Positions 7,900 through 15,395 of a DNA stretch of 20,376 bases are shown one piece after another; within the stretch, counting starts at the first letter, position 1, and each line of letters opens with the position of its first letter. The stretch is taken from positions 1 to 20,376 of the forward strand of contig CALBPU010000117.1 in assembly GCA_937899395.1 (NCBI GenBank), read 5' to 3'. The stretch comes from an uncultured Fretibacterium sp. (GTDB lineage: Bacteria > Synergistota > Synergistia > Synergistales > Aminobacteriaceae). A program made the position numbers and the translations under genes. A model generated the notes under the pieces. That model was given only the letters and a program-made list of their open reading frames with translations. It made no database searches and was not told the DNA's origin.

Positions 7900-7919
7900 C
7901 GAAAGGAGAAATTTTTTTT

Positions 7920-9536
7920 ATGAAGTCATTTATTTTTGTTTTAATTTTTTTGTTGTCTGTGTTAAATTTAACAGATGCTTGTTTCGGATATGAAATTCCT
8001 GAGAGCTATACGAGTTCGATAATGGGAATTGATTTTTACCCGAACGGAGCAAGATTTAATTTCGAGGTTAAACCTTATGACAAAGCAGGGCATTTTAAGG
8101 CAATATTACCGGGAGCTTTTGAGGCTGATTCGATTCGTGTAATCGATCCTGATTTTGTTGACGGAGATATTCACGTCGAAAAATTTTTGCGCACACCTTG
8201 GGTACCTTCAAGCCTCGCAGCCGTTCAGGCAAAATATGATGAGCATTTGAAAAAACTTCACGAGCTTACAGCACAACAATCATCTCTTCAGCAAACGCTC
8301 GATAATCTTGACAAACTCAAGCCCGAAAAATCAGACCCTGAAAAACTTTTAGACTACATCAAAAATTCTCAGGCTTTAAGACTTGAAACTGAAAATGAAC
8401 TCGCAAAACTTAAAGAAGAAATTTCAAATGAGAAAAAGAAATTCAACGTAATTGGAAATGAATTAGGTTTGAAACGCCCGAAAGGAGACAGTAATTTTCT
8501 CGAAGTTACTGGTCGTACTGATGATGTAGCGCAATTTTCAGCCTTTACTTCAGCGGCATATTGGAAGTTAGGTTACATTCTCAACCTCAACAGCGAAACA
8601 GGAGATATTGAAGTCGACGTTATGATTAAAGCGTCTCAGAAAACAGGATTGGATTTCAAGGGCGATATGATTATGCACACAAAAAGGCAAGAGGAAAACA
8701 TAACAACCCCTGTTATAAATCCTTTGAGAGTTGGAATAAAACCTAAAGTCGAATCTATTGCAAATCTCCCGAACGTAAATTTTTCTCGTACTAACAGAAT
8801 GTACAAATCAGCTCAAAGAGAAATGAAAGATGCTATGATAGATTATGACATGGCAGCAGATGAAGATGAGGTGTTGTTGTACGACGACGGAGCTGGAGAA
8901 GCTACTGCTGAAACAGCTGCAAAGATAAACGAAACTTTGTCCGACAGAATCATTGAAATCGACAGTGAGATTAAGGGCGATGGAGTTGAAACGGGTCTTG
9001 CTCCTTTATACAGCACTAACAATCTTAAAAGCCAAGTTATCTTGATGATGATTCCCGAACAAAGAAACAACGCTTGGATTATTGCAAGCATGGACAGCAG
9101 CAATCAAAAACTCATTCCTGGTTCAGCAGAACTTAGGGTTGACGGTTATACATCGGGAAAAATTTATCTCGGTGAATACGGTGAAAGTCAAAAGACAATT
9201 CCGTTCGGTTATGCAGATCAAATTACCGTGAAAAAAGAAGCGTTGGTCGAGAAGACAGGCGTTTCATGGTTCAGTGGAGTTTTCACCAGCGGTTACAAAC
9301 TCGAAATCACTAACGGAACAGGCAGCGAGAAAGTTATTACAGTGAAAGACCGTTTGCCGATTCCTACGGACGATAAAATTAAACTTGACGTGAAAAAAAT
9401 CGAACCTAAGGAAAAAGAACGAGACAAAGAAAATCGTTTAACATGGGAAATAACGGTTCCTGCCGGAGAAACTGTACCGATAATCGTTGATTACACTTTG
9501 AGCTATCCTTCGGGAGAAGAATTGCAGTACAGGTAA
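7920..9536 (+). CDS. Secreted DUF4139 (mucoidy-inhibitor MuiA-like) protein
   Basis: 538 residues. A hydrophobic signal peptide (about 1-23) suggests export. It is followed by a DUF4140-like N-terminal beta domain (about 33-90, with GIDFYPNGARFNFEV and ILPGAFEADSIRV), a coiled coil (about 98-182) and a C-terminal DUF4139-type beta region (about 390-538) with VKDRLPIPTDDKIKLDVKKI and VPIIVDYTLSYPSGEEL. This domain order is that of the MuiA family, whose biochemical function is unknown; one member is linked to suppression of mucoidy. A Cys at 21 is not in a good lipobox (TDAC), so a lipoprotein is unlikely. AAAGGAG precedes the ATG by 11 bases. It leads an operon of envelope genes, which fits an envelope role, but the function is not established. 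Confidence 0.7.
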   Translation: MKSFIFVLIFLLSVLNLTDACFGYEIPESYTSSIMGIDFYPNGARFNFEVKPYDKAGHFKAILPGAFEADSIRVIDPDFVDGDIHVEKFLRTPWVPSSLAAVQAKYDEHLKKLHELTAQQSSLQQTLDNLDKLKPEKSDPEKLLDYIKNSQALRLETENELAKLKEEISNEKKKFNVIGNELGLKRPKGDSNFLEVTGRTDDVAQFSAFTSAAYWKLGYILNLNSETGDIEVDVMIKASQKTGLDFKGDMIMHTKRQEENITTPVINPLRVGIKPKVESIANLPNVNFSRTNRMYKSAQREMKDAMIDYDMAADEDEVLLYDDGAGEATAETAAKINETLSDRIIEIDSEIKGDGVETGLAPLYSTNNLKSQVILMMIPEQRNNAWIIASMDSSNQKLIPGSAELRVDGYTSGKIYLGEYGESQKTIPFGYADQITVKKEALVEKTGVSWFSGVFTSGYKLEITNGTGSEKVITVKDRLPIPTDDKIKLDVKKIEPKEKERDKENRLTWEITVPAGETVPIIVDYTLSYPSGEELQYR

Positions 9537-9542
9537 TTAAAA

Positions 9543-10697
9543 ATGGGACAGAGTAATTTTTTGAAGTGGATAACAATTCCTCCCGTACTCGCGATACCTA
9601 CAATAATGATTGCCCGAACTATGGGAGGCGGCTCTGTTGTCGGTGAAGTTGATTTATCAATATGGGGATTAACATGGATCGGGTTTATTATTATCTCGAT
9701 CCTTTACGGCCTCTTCATAATAAACGGTTTCGGTTCAGGCTTAATACCTTTGCAGGCTATAGCTCAGGGATTGTTGCTTTGCCCGATGTCAATAGTATAC
9801 GGAGCAAGAATGTTTCAGTGGCTTGGAGTAATTATAGCTGTGTGCGGTGCGGCGGCATTAGTTGCGATGTATAATCAGGCTGAATCTGAACGGCACAAAA
9901 TCGTAATCGTTGAACCTGAAAATGACGTTAAACAAATCCCTTTGAACTTCGTTATAACTGATGATACAGGAGCAATATTAAATCTTACTGAAGATATGCT
10001 GAAGGTGTTTAACCTCGACAGAATTAACACTGTTGGCAAAAATATTTCGGAATGGTTCAGTCCTGTATCAAAAACAGCAGAGATTAACGAAAAAATTTGG
10101 GACGTTAAACGTAAGGGGTTTGATAACGGCAGAAGATTTTATTTCGAGCTTAATCCTAAAGGGCTTCCTGTTGAAGGTGCAAATTCAGAAGAACAATCAA
10201 ACGGCGGAGTATCTTTGGAATTTGTTGATTCTGATACACAGCTTCATTCATTCCGTTACGGTCTTGCGAGAATTTCTGACGAACTTTACAGGGCAGGACG
10301 TTATAATCACCCTGTCAGCGCAATAATGATCAGACTTGTTTTCCCTCAATTATTACCGAACGAGGACATGGAAAAATATGTAAGACCTTTCAGGGCATAT
10401 TGTGCTAGGGTTATAAAGGATTTGAGACAATCCGACACAGCAATTCAAACAGGCGAATCTCAAATACTCGTAGTTCTCTCTGAATGTCCTTATCAAATGG
10501 TTGAAAATATCATTGAGAGATTAACGGGAATAATTAATGCGCTTGCACCGACATTTGAGGAATTTTTACATGTAACGGTTTTGAGCGTTAACGAGTGCTT
10601 CGAGAACACTACAAATCTTCCGAGTGCTCAAGAACTTATTGACCGAATGACTCATGCAATGACACGAAAATATTCGGCCAATGCTTTGACACAATGA
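9543..10697 (+). CDS. Membrane protein with PAS-like and degenerate GGDEF domains
   Basis: 384 residues. The N-terminus holds three to four hydrophobic helices (about 10-26, 42-62, 67-86 and 91-110). A PAS-like segment follows (about 132-230, LNFVITDDTGAILNLTEDML), then a region with the layout of a GGDEF domain (about 245-376): RYNHPVSAIMIRL, then DLRQSDTAIQTGESQILVVL, where GESQI (304-308) occupies the GGDEF signature site. The metal and GTP-binding residues of active diguanylate cyclases are not kept, so catalysis is unlikely; it may bind a nucleotide or act as a structural sensor. The gene begins 6 bases after the DUF4139 gene and overlaps the next gene by 4 bases (ATGA), so it belongs to the LPS operon. 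The GGDEF relationship is judged by eye. Confidence 0.6.
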   Translation: MGQSNFLKWITIPPVLAIPTIMIARTMGGGSVVGEVDLSIWGLTWIGFIIISILYGLFIINGFGSGLIPLQAIAQGLLLCPMSIVYGARMFQWLGVIIAVCGAAALVAMYNQAESERHKIVIVEPENDVKQIPLNFVITDDTGAILNLTEDMLKVFNLDRINTVGKNISEWFSPVSKTAEINEKIWDVKRKGFDNGRRFYFELNPKGLPVEGANSEEQSNGGVSLEFVDSDTQLHSFRYGLARISDELYRAGRYNHPVSAIMIRLVFPQLLPNEDMEKYVRPFRAYCARVIKDLRQSDTAIQTGESQILVVLSECPYQMVENIIERLTGIINALAPTFEEFLHVTVLSVNECFENTTNLPSAQELIDRMTHAMTRKYSANALTQ

Positions 10698-11797
10698 GAC
10701 GGAGTTTATTAAACAAATTAATACTCGGAGCATGTACGGGACCGTTTTTGTTCGGGATATTAATTTTTGTGTTGATATTTGTGGCCGGAGATTTATTGTT
10801 TCAGGCTGCAAAATTAATCATTGAACGCGGAATAGCTTTCAGTGTCGTAACGAGGTTATTTTTTTACAGGCTTCCCGAAGTTGTCGTTATGACAATTCCT
10901 ATGTCCTCACTTTTAGCAGGCTTGTTAGGAATGTCGACGTTAAATTCGGGAAGTGAATTAATTGCTCTTAAATCTTTAGGCATACCTTTCACAAGAATTT
11001 TGCGCCCGATAATTTTAACTTCAGTCTTAGTTGCTTTAACGGCCTTAGGATTTAATGAAACCGTTGTACCTTTTGCTTCAATAGCTGCTGATCGTTTAAT
11101 GAGATATGAAATAATGAAAAATCAGGCTGCTGCGGTTCAGGAAAAAGTTTTTCTCAGGGACGAGGAGAACGGGAGATTAAAGAGAGTTTTATATATTGAT
11201 GTTCTTAATCCTGACGAGGGACTTATGAGCGGAATAATGATGCACGAATTTGACAATGAAGGAAGATTAACGACGACATTAAACGCAATGAGGGGAATGT
11301 GGCAAAATTCTCAATGGTGGATTGAAGACGGGAGAATGTACAGCGTTAATGCTGAAGGTGAAGTAAGCTTGTTGTTACGGTTTGAACGTCAGAGATTAGC
11401 ATTAAAATTATCGCCGCAACAATTACAACGAAGTACCCGAAAACCTTCAAATATGAGCGCGCATGAATTATGGAGCTATATAAGCCAAGCTGCTGAAACA
11501 GGAACAGACCTCTCAAAATTATGGGTAATGTTTCATTTGAAGCTTGCAGTACCTTGGGCATGTGTAATTATGGCGGTGCTTGGAGCAGGCTTTGGAGCGT
11601 CGAAAAAAGGACGTTCGGGAGGCGGAGTAGGTTTTGGAATAAGCGTTGTTTTTGTTTTCGCTTATTATGTCGTAATGTCATTATGCAGGGCATTAGGAGA
11701 AGCCGGAAACATTCCTTCGTTTGTAGCAGGCTGGGGGCCTAACATAGTTTTCATTGCAATAGCCTTGTTCTTTGCATGGAGGGTTGACCGAATTTGA
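10694..11797 (+). CDS. LptF/LptG family LPS export permease
   Basis: 367 residues. The layout is that of YjgP/YjgQ proteins: three N-terminal transmembrane helices (about 13-33, 57-80 and 103-121), a periplasmic beta domain (about 130-275) and three C-terminal helices (about 283-300, 313-331 and 347-363). Conserved features include the PEVVVMTIPMSSLLAGLLGM segment and SELIALKSLGIP (88-99) just before the third helix, a coupling helix region. LptF and LptG form the membrane core of the LptB2FG transporter, which extracts LPS from the inner membrane. Only one permease is here, so a partner gene is expected elsewhere unless it forms a homodimer. Sequence alone cannot decide between LptF and LptG. 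It overlaps the genes on both sides by 4 bases. Confidence 0.9.
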   Translation: MRRSLLNKLILGACTGPFLFGILIFVLIFVAGDLLFQAAKLIIERGIAFSVVTRLFFYRLPEVVVMTIPMSSLLAGLLGMSTLNSGSELIALKSLGIPFTRILRPIILTSVLVALTALGFNETVVPFASIAADRLMRYEIMKNQAAAVQEKVFLRDEENGRLKRVLYIDVLNPDEGLMSGIMMHEFDNEGRLTTTLNAMRGMWQNSQWWIEDGRMYSVNAEGEVSLLLRFERQRLALKLSPQQLQRSTRKPSNMSAHELWSYISQAAETGTDLSKLWVMFHLKLAVPWACVIMAVLGAGFGASKKGRSGGGVGFGISVVFVFAYYVVMSLCRALGEAGNIPSFVAGWGPNIVFIAIALFFAWRVDRI

Positions 11798-12585
11798 GTA
11801 TAGCTTTAATAGCCGGAGAAGGAATTTTGCCTGTAGAGATAGCGAAAAAATTACAGGCTCTTCAGATTTCGACATTAATACTTGCATTGCGAGATGATTA
11901 TGAGGAGTTAAAACCTTATGCAACGAAATTAATTCACATGAAAATTCCTAACCTCGGCAAAGGAGTTCGTGAGATTAAAAATTTCGGAGCAGAAAAATTA
12001 ATAATGGCAGGCCGTATACCTAAAAAAATAATATATTGCCTGCCTGTTTTATTTGACGGTTTAACACGATCGATTTTGAACAACAGTTTAAGAGATGATC
12101 ATTCATTATTAGGTTCGATAGTTGAAGCATTTGAGAATGAAAATATAAAAGTCATTCCGTATTGGCAGATACTTCCCGAATTTATTGCTCCTCAAGGAAA
12201 ATTATCGGAACGTTTACCTTCACAAAAAGAATTTCAGGATATTGAATACGGGAAAAAAATTTTGCGTGTAACATTGCCGTGTTCATTCGGTCAGGCAATT
12301 TGTGTTGCAGATGAAGCAGTCGTTTCGATTGAAGCAATGGAAGGAACAGACATGATGATTAAAAGAGCAGGGGAATTATCGGGACATGGTGTTGTCGTAA
12401 AAATGATGAAAAAGGATCAGGATATGCGATACGATTTACCTACTGTCGGAACAAAAACTCTTGAAAATATGCACATGGCCGGATTAACCTGCTTGGCTGT
12501 TGAAGGCGGAAAGACTTTAATTTTGGAGGCTGAAAAATTTTTCGCTCTTGCAAAAAAATATAATATATCGGTTTGGGGAATATGA
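11794..12585 (+). CDS. lpxI: UDP-2,3-diacylglucosamine diphosphatase LpxI
   Basis: 263 residues, from a TTG start overlapping the permease stop as TTGA. The N-terminus (SIALIAGEGILPVEIAKK), the GRIPKK segment (73-78), DDHSLLGSIV (101-110), EAMEGTDMMIKRAG (180-193) and YDLPTVGTKTLENM (213-226) are hallmarks of LpxI (formerly DUF1009). Asp214 in YDLPTVG probably corresponds to the catalytic Asp of Caulobacter LpxI. The enzyme cleaves UDP-2,3-diacylglucosamine to lipid X plus UMP, and replaces LpxH in many diderms outside the gamma-proteobacteria. It comes directly before lpxB, which uses its product. Confidence 0.95.
   Translation: MSIALIAGEGILPVEIAKKLQALQISTLILALRDDYEELKPYATKLIHMKIPNLGKGVREIKNFGAEKLIMAGRIPKKIIYCLPVLFDGLTRSILNNSLRDDHSLLGSIVEAFENENIKVIPYWQILPEFIAPQGKLSERLPSQKEFQDIEYGKKILRVTLPCSFGQAICVADEAVVSIEAMEGTDMMIKRAGELSGHGVVVKMMKKDQDMRYDLPTVGTKTLENMHMAGLTCLAVEGGKTLILEAEKFFALAKKYNISVWGI
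12575..12579 (+). promoter_or_regulatory. Ribosome-binding site supporting the GTG start of lpxB
   Basis: GGGGA in the last codons of lpxI lies 7 bases before GTG at 12587. It favours this start over an in-frame TTG at 12548, which would add 13 residues encoded wholly within lpxI. Confidence 0.6.
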
Positions 12586-12586
12586 C

Positions 12587-13714
12587 GTGAAAAAAATAGA
12601 AACAATATTTGTATCATGCGGTGAAGTAAGCGGAGATATTTACGCAGGAGATTTGATTCGTGAAATCCTGAAAATAAATCCCGAAATTAAAATTTACGGA
12701 ATGCTCGGCCATGAAGGTAAAAAAGCCGGAGGTTTTGCGAAATGGAGTTACGAAGAATTAAAGTTGATGGGAATACTTGAAATTATCCCTGCATTACCCA
12801 GAATTTTCCGCCTCAAAAAAAATATTACTTCCGAAATCATTAACTCCAATCCTGACGCAGTAGTGTTAATCGACAGCCCTGATTTTCATTTAATGCTTGC
12901 TCATTCATTGAGAAAATCAAATTACAAAGGCAAAATAATTTCGTTAATACCTCCTACTGTTTGGGCATGGAGAGCCGGAAGAGTTAAAAATCTTAAACGT
13001 GATTTTGATTTATGCCTGCCGTTATTTTATTTTGAACATAAATTTCTGATTGATAAAGGAGTTAATTCACGCTGGACTTCACACCCTTTAGTTCATGATT
13101 TAATGGACGTAAAAATTTCCGATGAGTTCAAAGAAAGATTTCCCGATAATAATATTATTGCTTTAATGCCTGGAAGCAGACGTTACGATATAAAATATCA
13201 TCTTGAAATTTTATTGGGAACTGCGAAATTATTGCGTGAAAAAAATTTCAATCCCGTATTTTCGATTGCTAAAGGCTTAACTGAAAATTTAGCCGATGAA
13301 TTAAGAAACAGGGTTAAAAATGCAGGCTTTGAATATTGGGAAAACGGAGGGCGTGAATTAATGTCAGGTTCATTAGCTGTTGCGGGAGTTTCAGGAACTG
13401 TTGCGGTTGAGGCGATGTTGTTGAACCGTTATATGGTTGTGATTTATAACATGAAAAAATTAAATTATGCTCTCTTAAAACGTTTGGTTCATGTAAAAAA
13501 TATTTCGATACCGAATTATTTAACAGGCCGGCAGGTTTATCCCGAATTACTTTGTGATGAAGCCACGCCCGAAAATATAATGAAAGAGCTTGAAAAATAT
13601 CTCAATAACGAAAAAATAAAATCCGAAATAAATTTTAATCTTAACGGAGCAAAAAAATTGATGGGAAAGGATAATGCAGCAAAATTTTGGGCTGAAAGTA
13701 TTTTGTCAATATGA
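12587..13714 (+). CDS. lpxB: Lipid A disaccharide synthase LpxB
   Basis: 375 residues from GTG, one base after the lpxI stop. It is a GT19-family GT-B glycosyltransferase with CGEVSGD at 11-17, DSPDFH at 96-101, PPTVWAWR at 122-129, FYFE near 147-150, HPL at 166-168, MPGSR at 194-198 and SGTVAVEAML in the C-terminal half. LpxB joins lipid X to UDP-2,3-diacylglucosamine, forming the beta-1,6 disaccharide of lipid A on the inner face of the inner membrane. The length fits the family. Starting at GTG leaves the conserved IFVSCGEVSGD close to the N-terminus, as in other LpxB proteins. Its stop overlaps the next gene as ATGA. Confidence 0.96.
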   Translation: MKKIETIFVSCGEVSGDIYAGDLIREILKINPEIKIYGMLGHEGKKAGGFAKWSYEELKLMGILEIIPALPRIFRLKKNITSEIINSNPDAVVLIDSPDFHLMLAHSLRKSNYKGKIISLIPPTVWAWRAGRVKNLKRDFDLCLPLFYFEHKFLIDKGVNSRWTSHPLVHDLMDVKISDEFKERFPDNNIIALMPGSRRYDIKYHLEILLGTAKLLREKNFNPVFSIAKGLTENLADELRNRVKNAGFEYWENGGRELMSGSLAVAGVSGTVAVEAMLLNRYMVVIYNMKKLNYALLKRLVHVKNISIPNYLTGRQVYPELLCDEATPENIMKELEKYLNNEKIKSEINFNLNGAKKLMGKDNAAKFWAESILSI

Positions 13715-14634
13715 ACAACAAACTTGTTTTAACCGGAGTAATAAGCAAAAAATGGGGCTGTGTATTGCCTGACGCTGAAAAAATCAACGAAATCAAAAAG
13801 ATGTTTCCGGGAGGAATAAAAATTTTATGCCGTCCGACTTCAAACCCCGAATTAAAAATTGAAGCCTCAAAAATAATTCCCGATGTCGAAATTTCAGCGG
13901 GAGATTTTGATGACAAAAATTTTATGGAAGGGGCATTATTTGAAGCTGATACAGTTTTACATGTCGCAGGAATTTACAACACCGAAAAAATTCTCGAAGC
14001 AGCTTTGAAAAATAATGTAAGACGTTTAATTCTTGTTCATACTACGGGAATATATTCAAAATATAAATCAGCAGGAGAAAATTATCGCAAAATTGACGAA
14101 CTTGTTACGAAAAAATGTCATGAAAATAATATTGTGTTGACGATATTAAGACCTACAATGATTTACGGCAATATCAAAGATAATAATATAAGCGTGTTTA
14201 TAAAGATGGTTGATAAATTTCCTTTAATGCCTGTTGTATCGGGAGGTAATTTTAATCTTCAGCCTGTTTTATATAAAGATTTAACGAAGGCTTATTTTGA
14301 AGTTTTAACTCACGAAAATGAAACAGCGAATAAAAATTACATATTGTCAGGCGGAGAAATAATTTCGTTTAGAGACCTTTTAACCGTAATAGCTGAAAAT
14401 TTAGGTAAGCAAATTAAATTTGTGAGCATTCCGTTTTTCATGGCTTATTCTTTAGCATGGGTTTTATATTTGATGACTTTCGGGAAAAAAGATTACAGGG
14501 AAAAAGTTCAAAGGCTTTGTGAACCTAGAGCATATCCTCATGATGAAGCTAAAAATGATTTCGGATATTCTCCAGTGAAATTTCGAGAAGGAATTGTTGA
14601 TGAGGTAAAAGAATATAAATGTGCGAAAAAATAA
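13711..14634 (+). CDS. Atypical SDR-fold (NAD-dependent epimerase-like) protein
   Basis: 307 residues. The fold resembles extended or atypical short-chain dehydrogenases: LCRPTSN after the second strand (39-45), AGDFDD (63-68), DTVLHVAG (80-87), LILVHTTGIYS (106-116), LRPTMIYG (146-153) and a C-terminal substrate region with hydrophobic helix (about 243-258). However, the first loop, normally TGATGFIG, reads TGVISKKWG (8-16), so the cofactor glycines are mostly missing, and no clear YxxxK catalytic pair is seen. It may have lost redox activity or bind the cofactor differently. It overlaps lpxB by 4 bases and the next glycosyltransferase by 16. A role in LPS sugar modification is suggested only by context. 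Confidence 0.7.
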   Translation: MNNKLVLTGVISKKWGCVLPDAEKINEIKKMFPGGIKILCRPTSNPELKIEASKIIPDVEISAGDFDDKNFMEGALFEADTVLHVAGIYNTEKILEAALKNNVRRLILVHTTGIYSKYKSAGENYRKIDELVTKKCHENNIVLTILRPTMIYGNIKDNNISVFIKMVDKFPLMPVVSGGNFNLQPVLYKDLTKAYFEVLTHENETANKNYILSGGEIISFRDLLTVIAENLGKQIKFVSIPFFMAYSLAWVLYLMTFGKKDYREKVQRLCEPRAYPHDEAKNDFGYSPVKFREGIVDEVKEYKCAKK

Positions 14635-15395
14635 AAATTTCGGTCGGTGTTGTAACTTTTAACAGCGAAAATGAAATTGATATATTAATGCCCTCATTGA
14701 AAAATTCAAATTTGTTCAATGAAACCGAAGTTTACGTTGTTGATAACGCTTCGAGCGACAACACGGCAAATTTAATCAGCGAAAAATATTCATGGGCAAA
14801 ATTAACACGCAACGAAAAAAATATAGGCTTCGGACGTGCTCATAACATCATCATCAGAGAAGTTAAAAGCAAATATCATTTGATAATAAATCCCGACGTA
14901 AAAATTTCGAGCGATACTCTTGAAAAATCAATGGAATTTATGGATAATCACCCTGATGTTGTTTTAATGACACCGTATATCATGAATATTGACGGAACAC
15001 AGCAATTTTTGCCGAAAAAAAATCCTTCGTTCAAATATTTATTCGGAGGAATGTTTGAGAAACAATTTGAATTTTGCAAAAGGCTTCGTGAAGAATACAC
15101 TATGAAAAATGAAAACATAACGAAATTTACAGACGTTGAATTTTGCACAGGAGCTTTTATGTTTACAAGGACTGAAGCATTAAAGAAGCTGGGAGGATTT
15201 GACGAGAGATATTTTTTGCATTTTGAGGACGCTGATTTAACGAGGGAGTTAAAGAAATTCGGACGAACGGTTTTTAATCCCGAAATAAAAATCACTCATA
15301 AATGGCAAAGGGATAACAAAAAGCTCAACAAAAGTTTTTTTGCGGCATTAAATTCGATGTTCAAGTACATGATTAAATGGAGTTTGAAAAAATGA
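14619..15395 (+). CDS. Family 2 glycosyltransferase (rhamnosyltransferase-like)
   Basis: 258 residues. A GT-A fold glycosyltransferase: SVGVVTFNSENEI at the N-terminus, VDNASSDNT (41-49) for nucleotide-sugar binding, NEKNIGFGRAHN (65-76), NPDV (91-94) at the metal-binding DxD position, and FDERYFLHFEDADL (194-207) holding the likely catalytic Glu-Asp. This arrangement is common in WbbL/RfbF-type rhamnosyltransferases, but the donor and acceptor cannot be told from sequence. There is no membrane segment; the basic C-terminus could bind the membrane. It begins inside the end of the SDR-fold gene and its stop overlaps the next start as ATGA. Confidence 0.88.
   Translation: MCEKIKISVGVVTFNSENEIDILMPSLKNSNLFNETEVYVVDNASSDNTANLISEKYSWAKLTRNEKNIGFGRAHNIIIREVKSKYHLIINPDVKISSDTLEKSMEFMDNHPDVVLMTPYIMNIDGTQQFLPKKNPSFKYLFGGMFEKQFEFCKRLREEYTMKNENITKFTDVEFCTGAFMFTRTEALKKLGGFDERYFLHFEDADLTRELKKFGRTVFNPEIKITHKWQRDNKKLNKSFFAALNSMFKYMIKWSLKK

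Larger units (their letters stand above)
7687..7919. other. Divergent control region between the flagellar and envelope operons
   Basis: This 233-bp, very AT-rich stretch contains no reading frame of note. It must carry the start signals for fliE (minus) and the DUF4139 gene (plus). No match to the sigma-28 flagellar promoter (TAAA-N15-GCCGATAA) or to a sigma-54 element could be seen on either strand. A weak hairpin is possible at 7777-7801, where CACTCT pairs with AGGGTG when read on the minus strand (one G-U pair), within the fliE leader. Confidence 0.6.

Noticed and set aside
7700..7919. Possible riboswitch (for example a cyclic di-GMP GEMM element) in the fliE leader
   Set aside because: No conserved core of a known riboswitch could be recognised; only a weak 6-pair hairpin near 7777-7801 is visible.
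10566..10811. Minus-strand open frame of 81 codons across the GGDEF-like/permease junction
   Set aside because: It lies opposite two well-supported genes, resembles no known family and has no ribosome site worth noting; a shadow frame.
12548..12586. Upstream TTG start for LpxB adding 13 residues
   Set aside because: The extra residues are encoded within lpxI and precede the conserved N-terminus; GTG at 12587 has GGGGA at a good distance.
15377..15391. ATG at 15377 as start of the second glycosyltransferase
   Set aside because: No ribosome site precedes it; ATG at 15392 has GGAG 9 bases upstream and an ATGA overlap.
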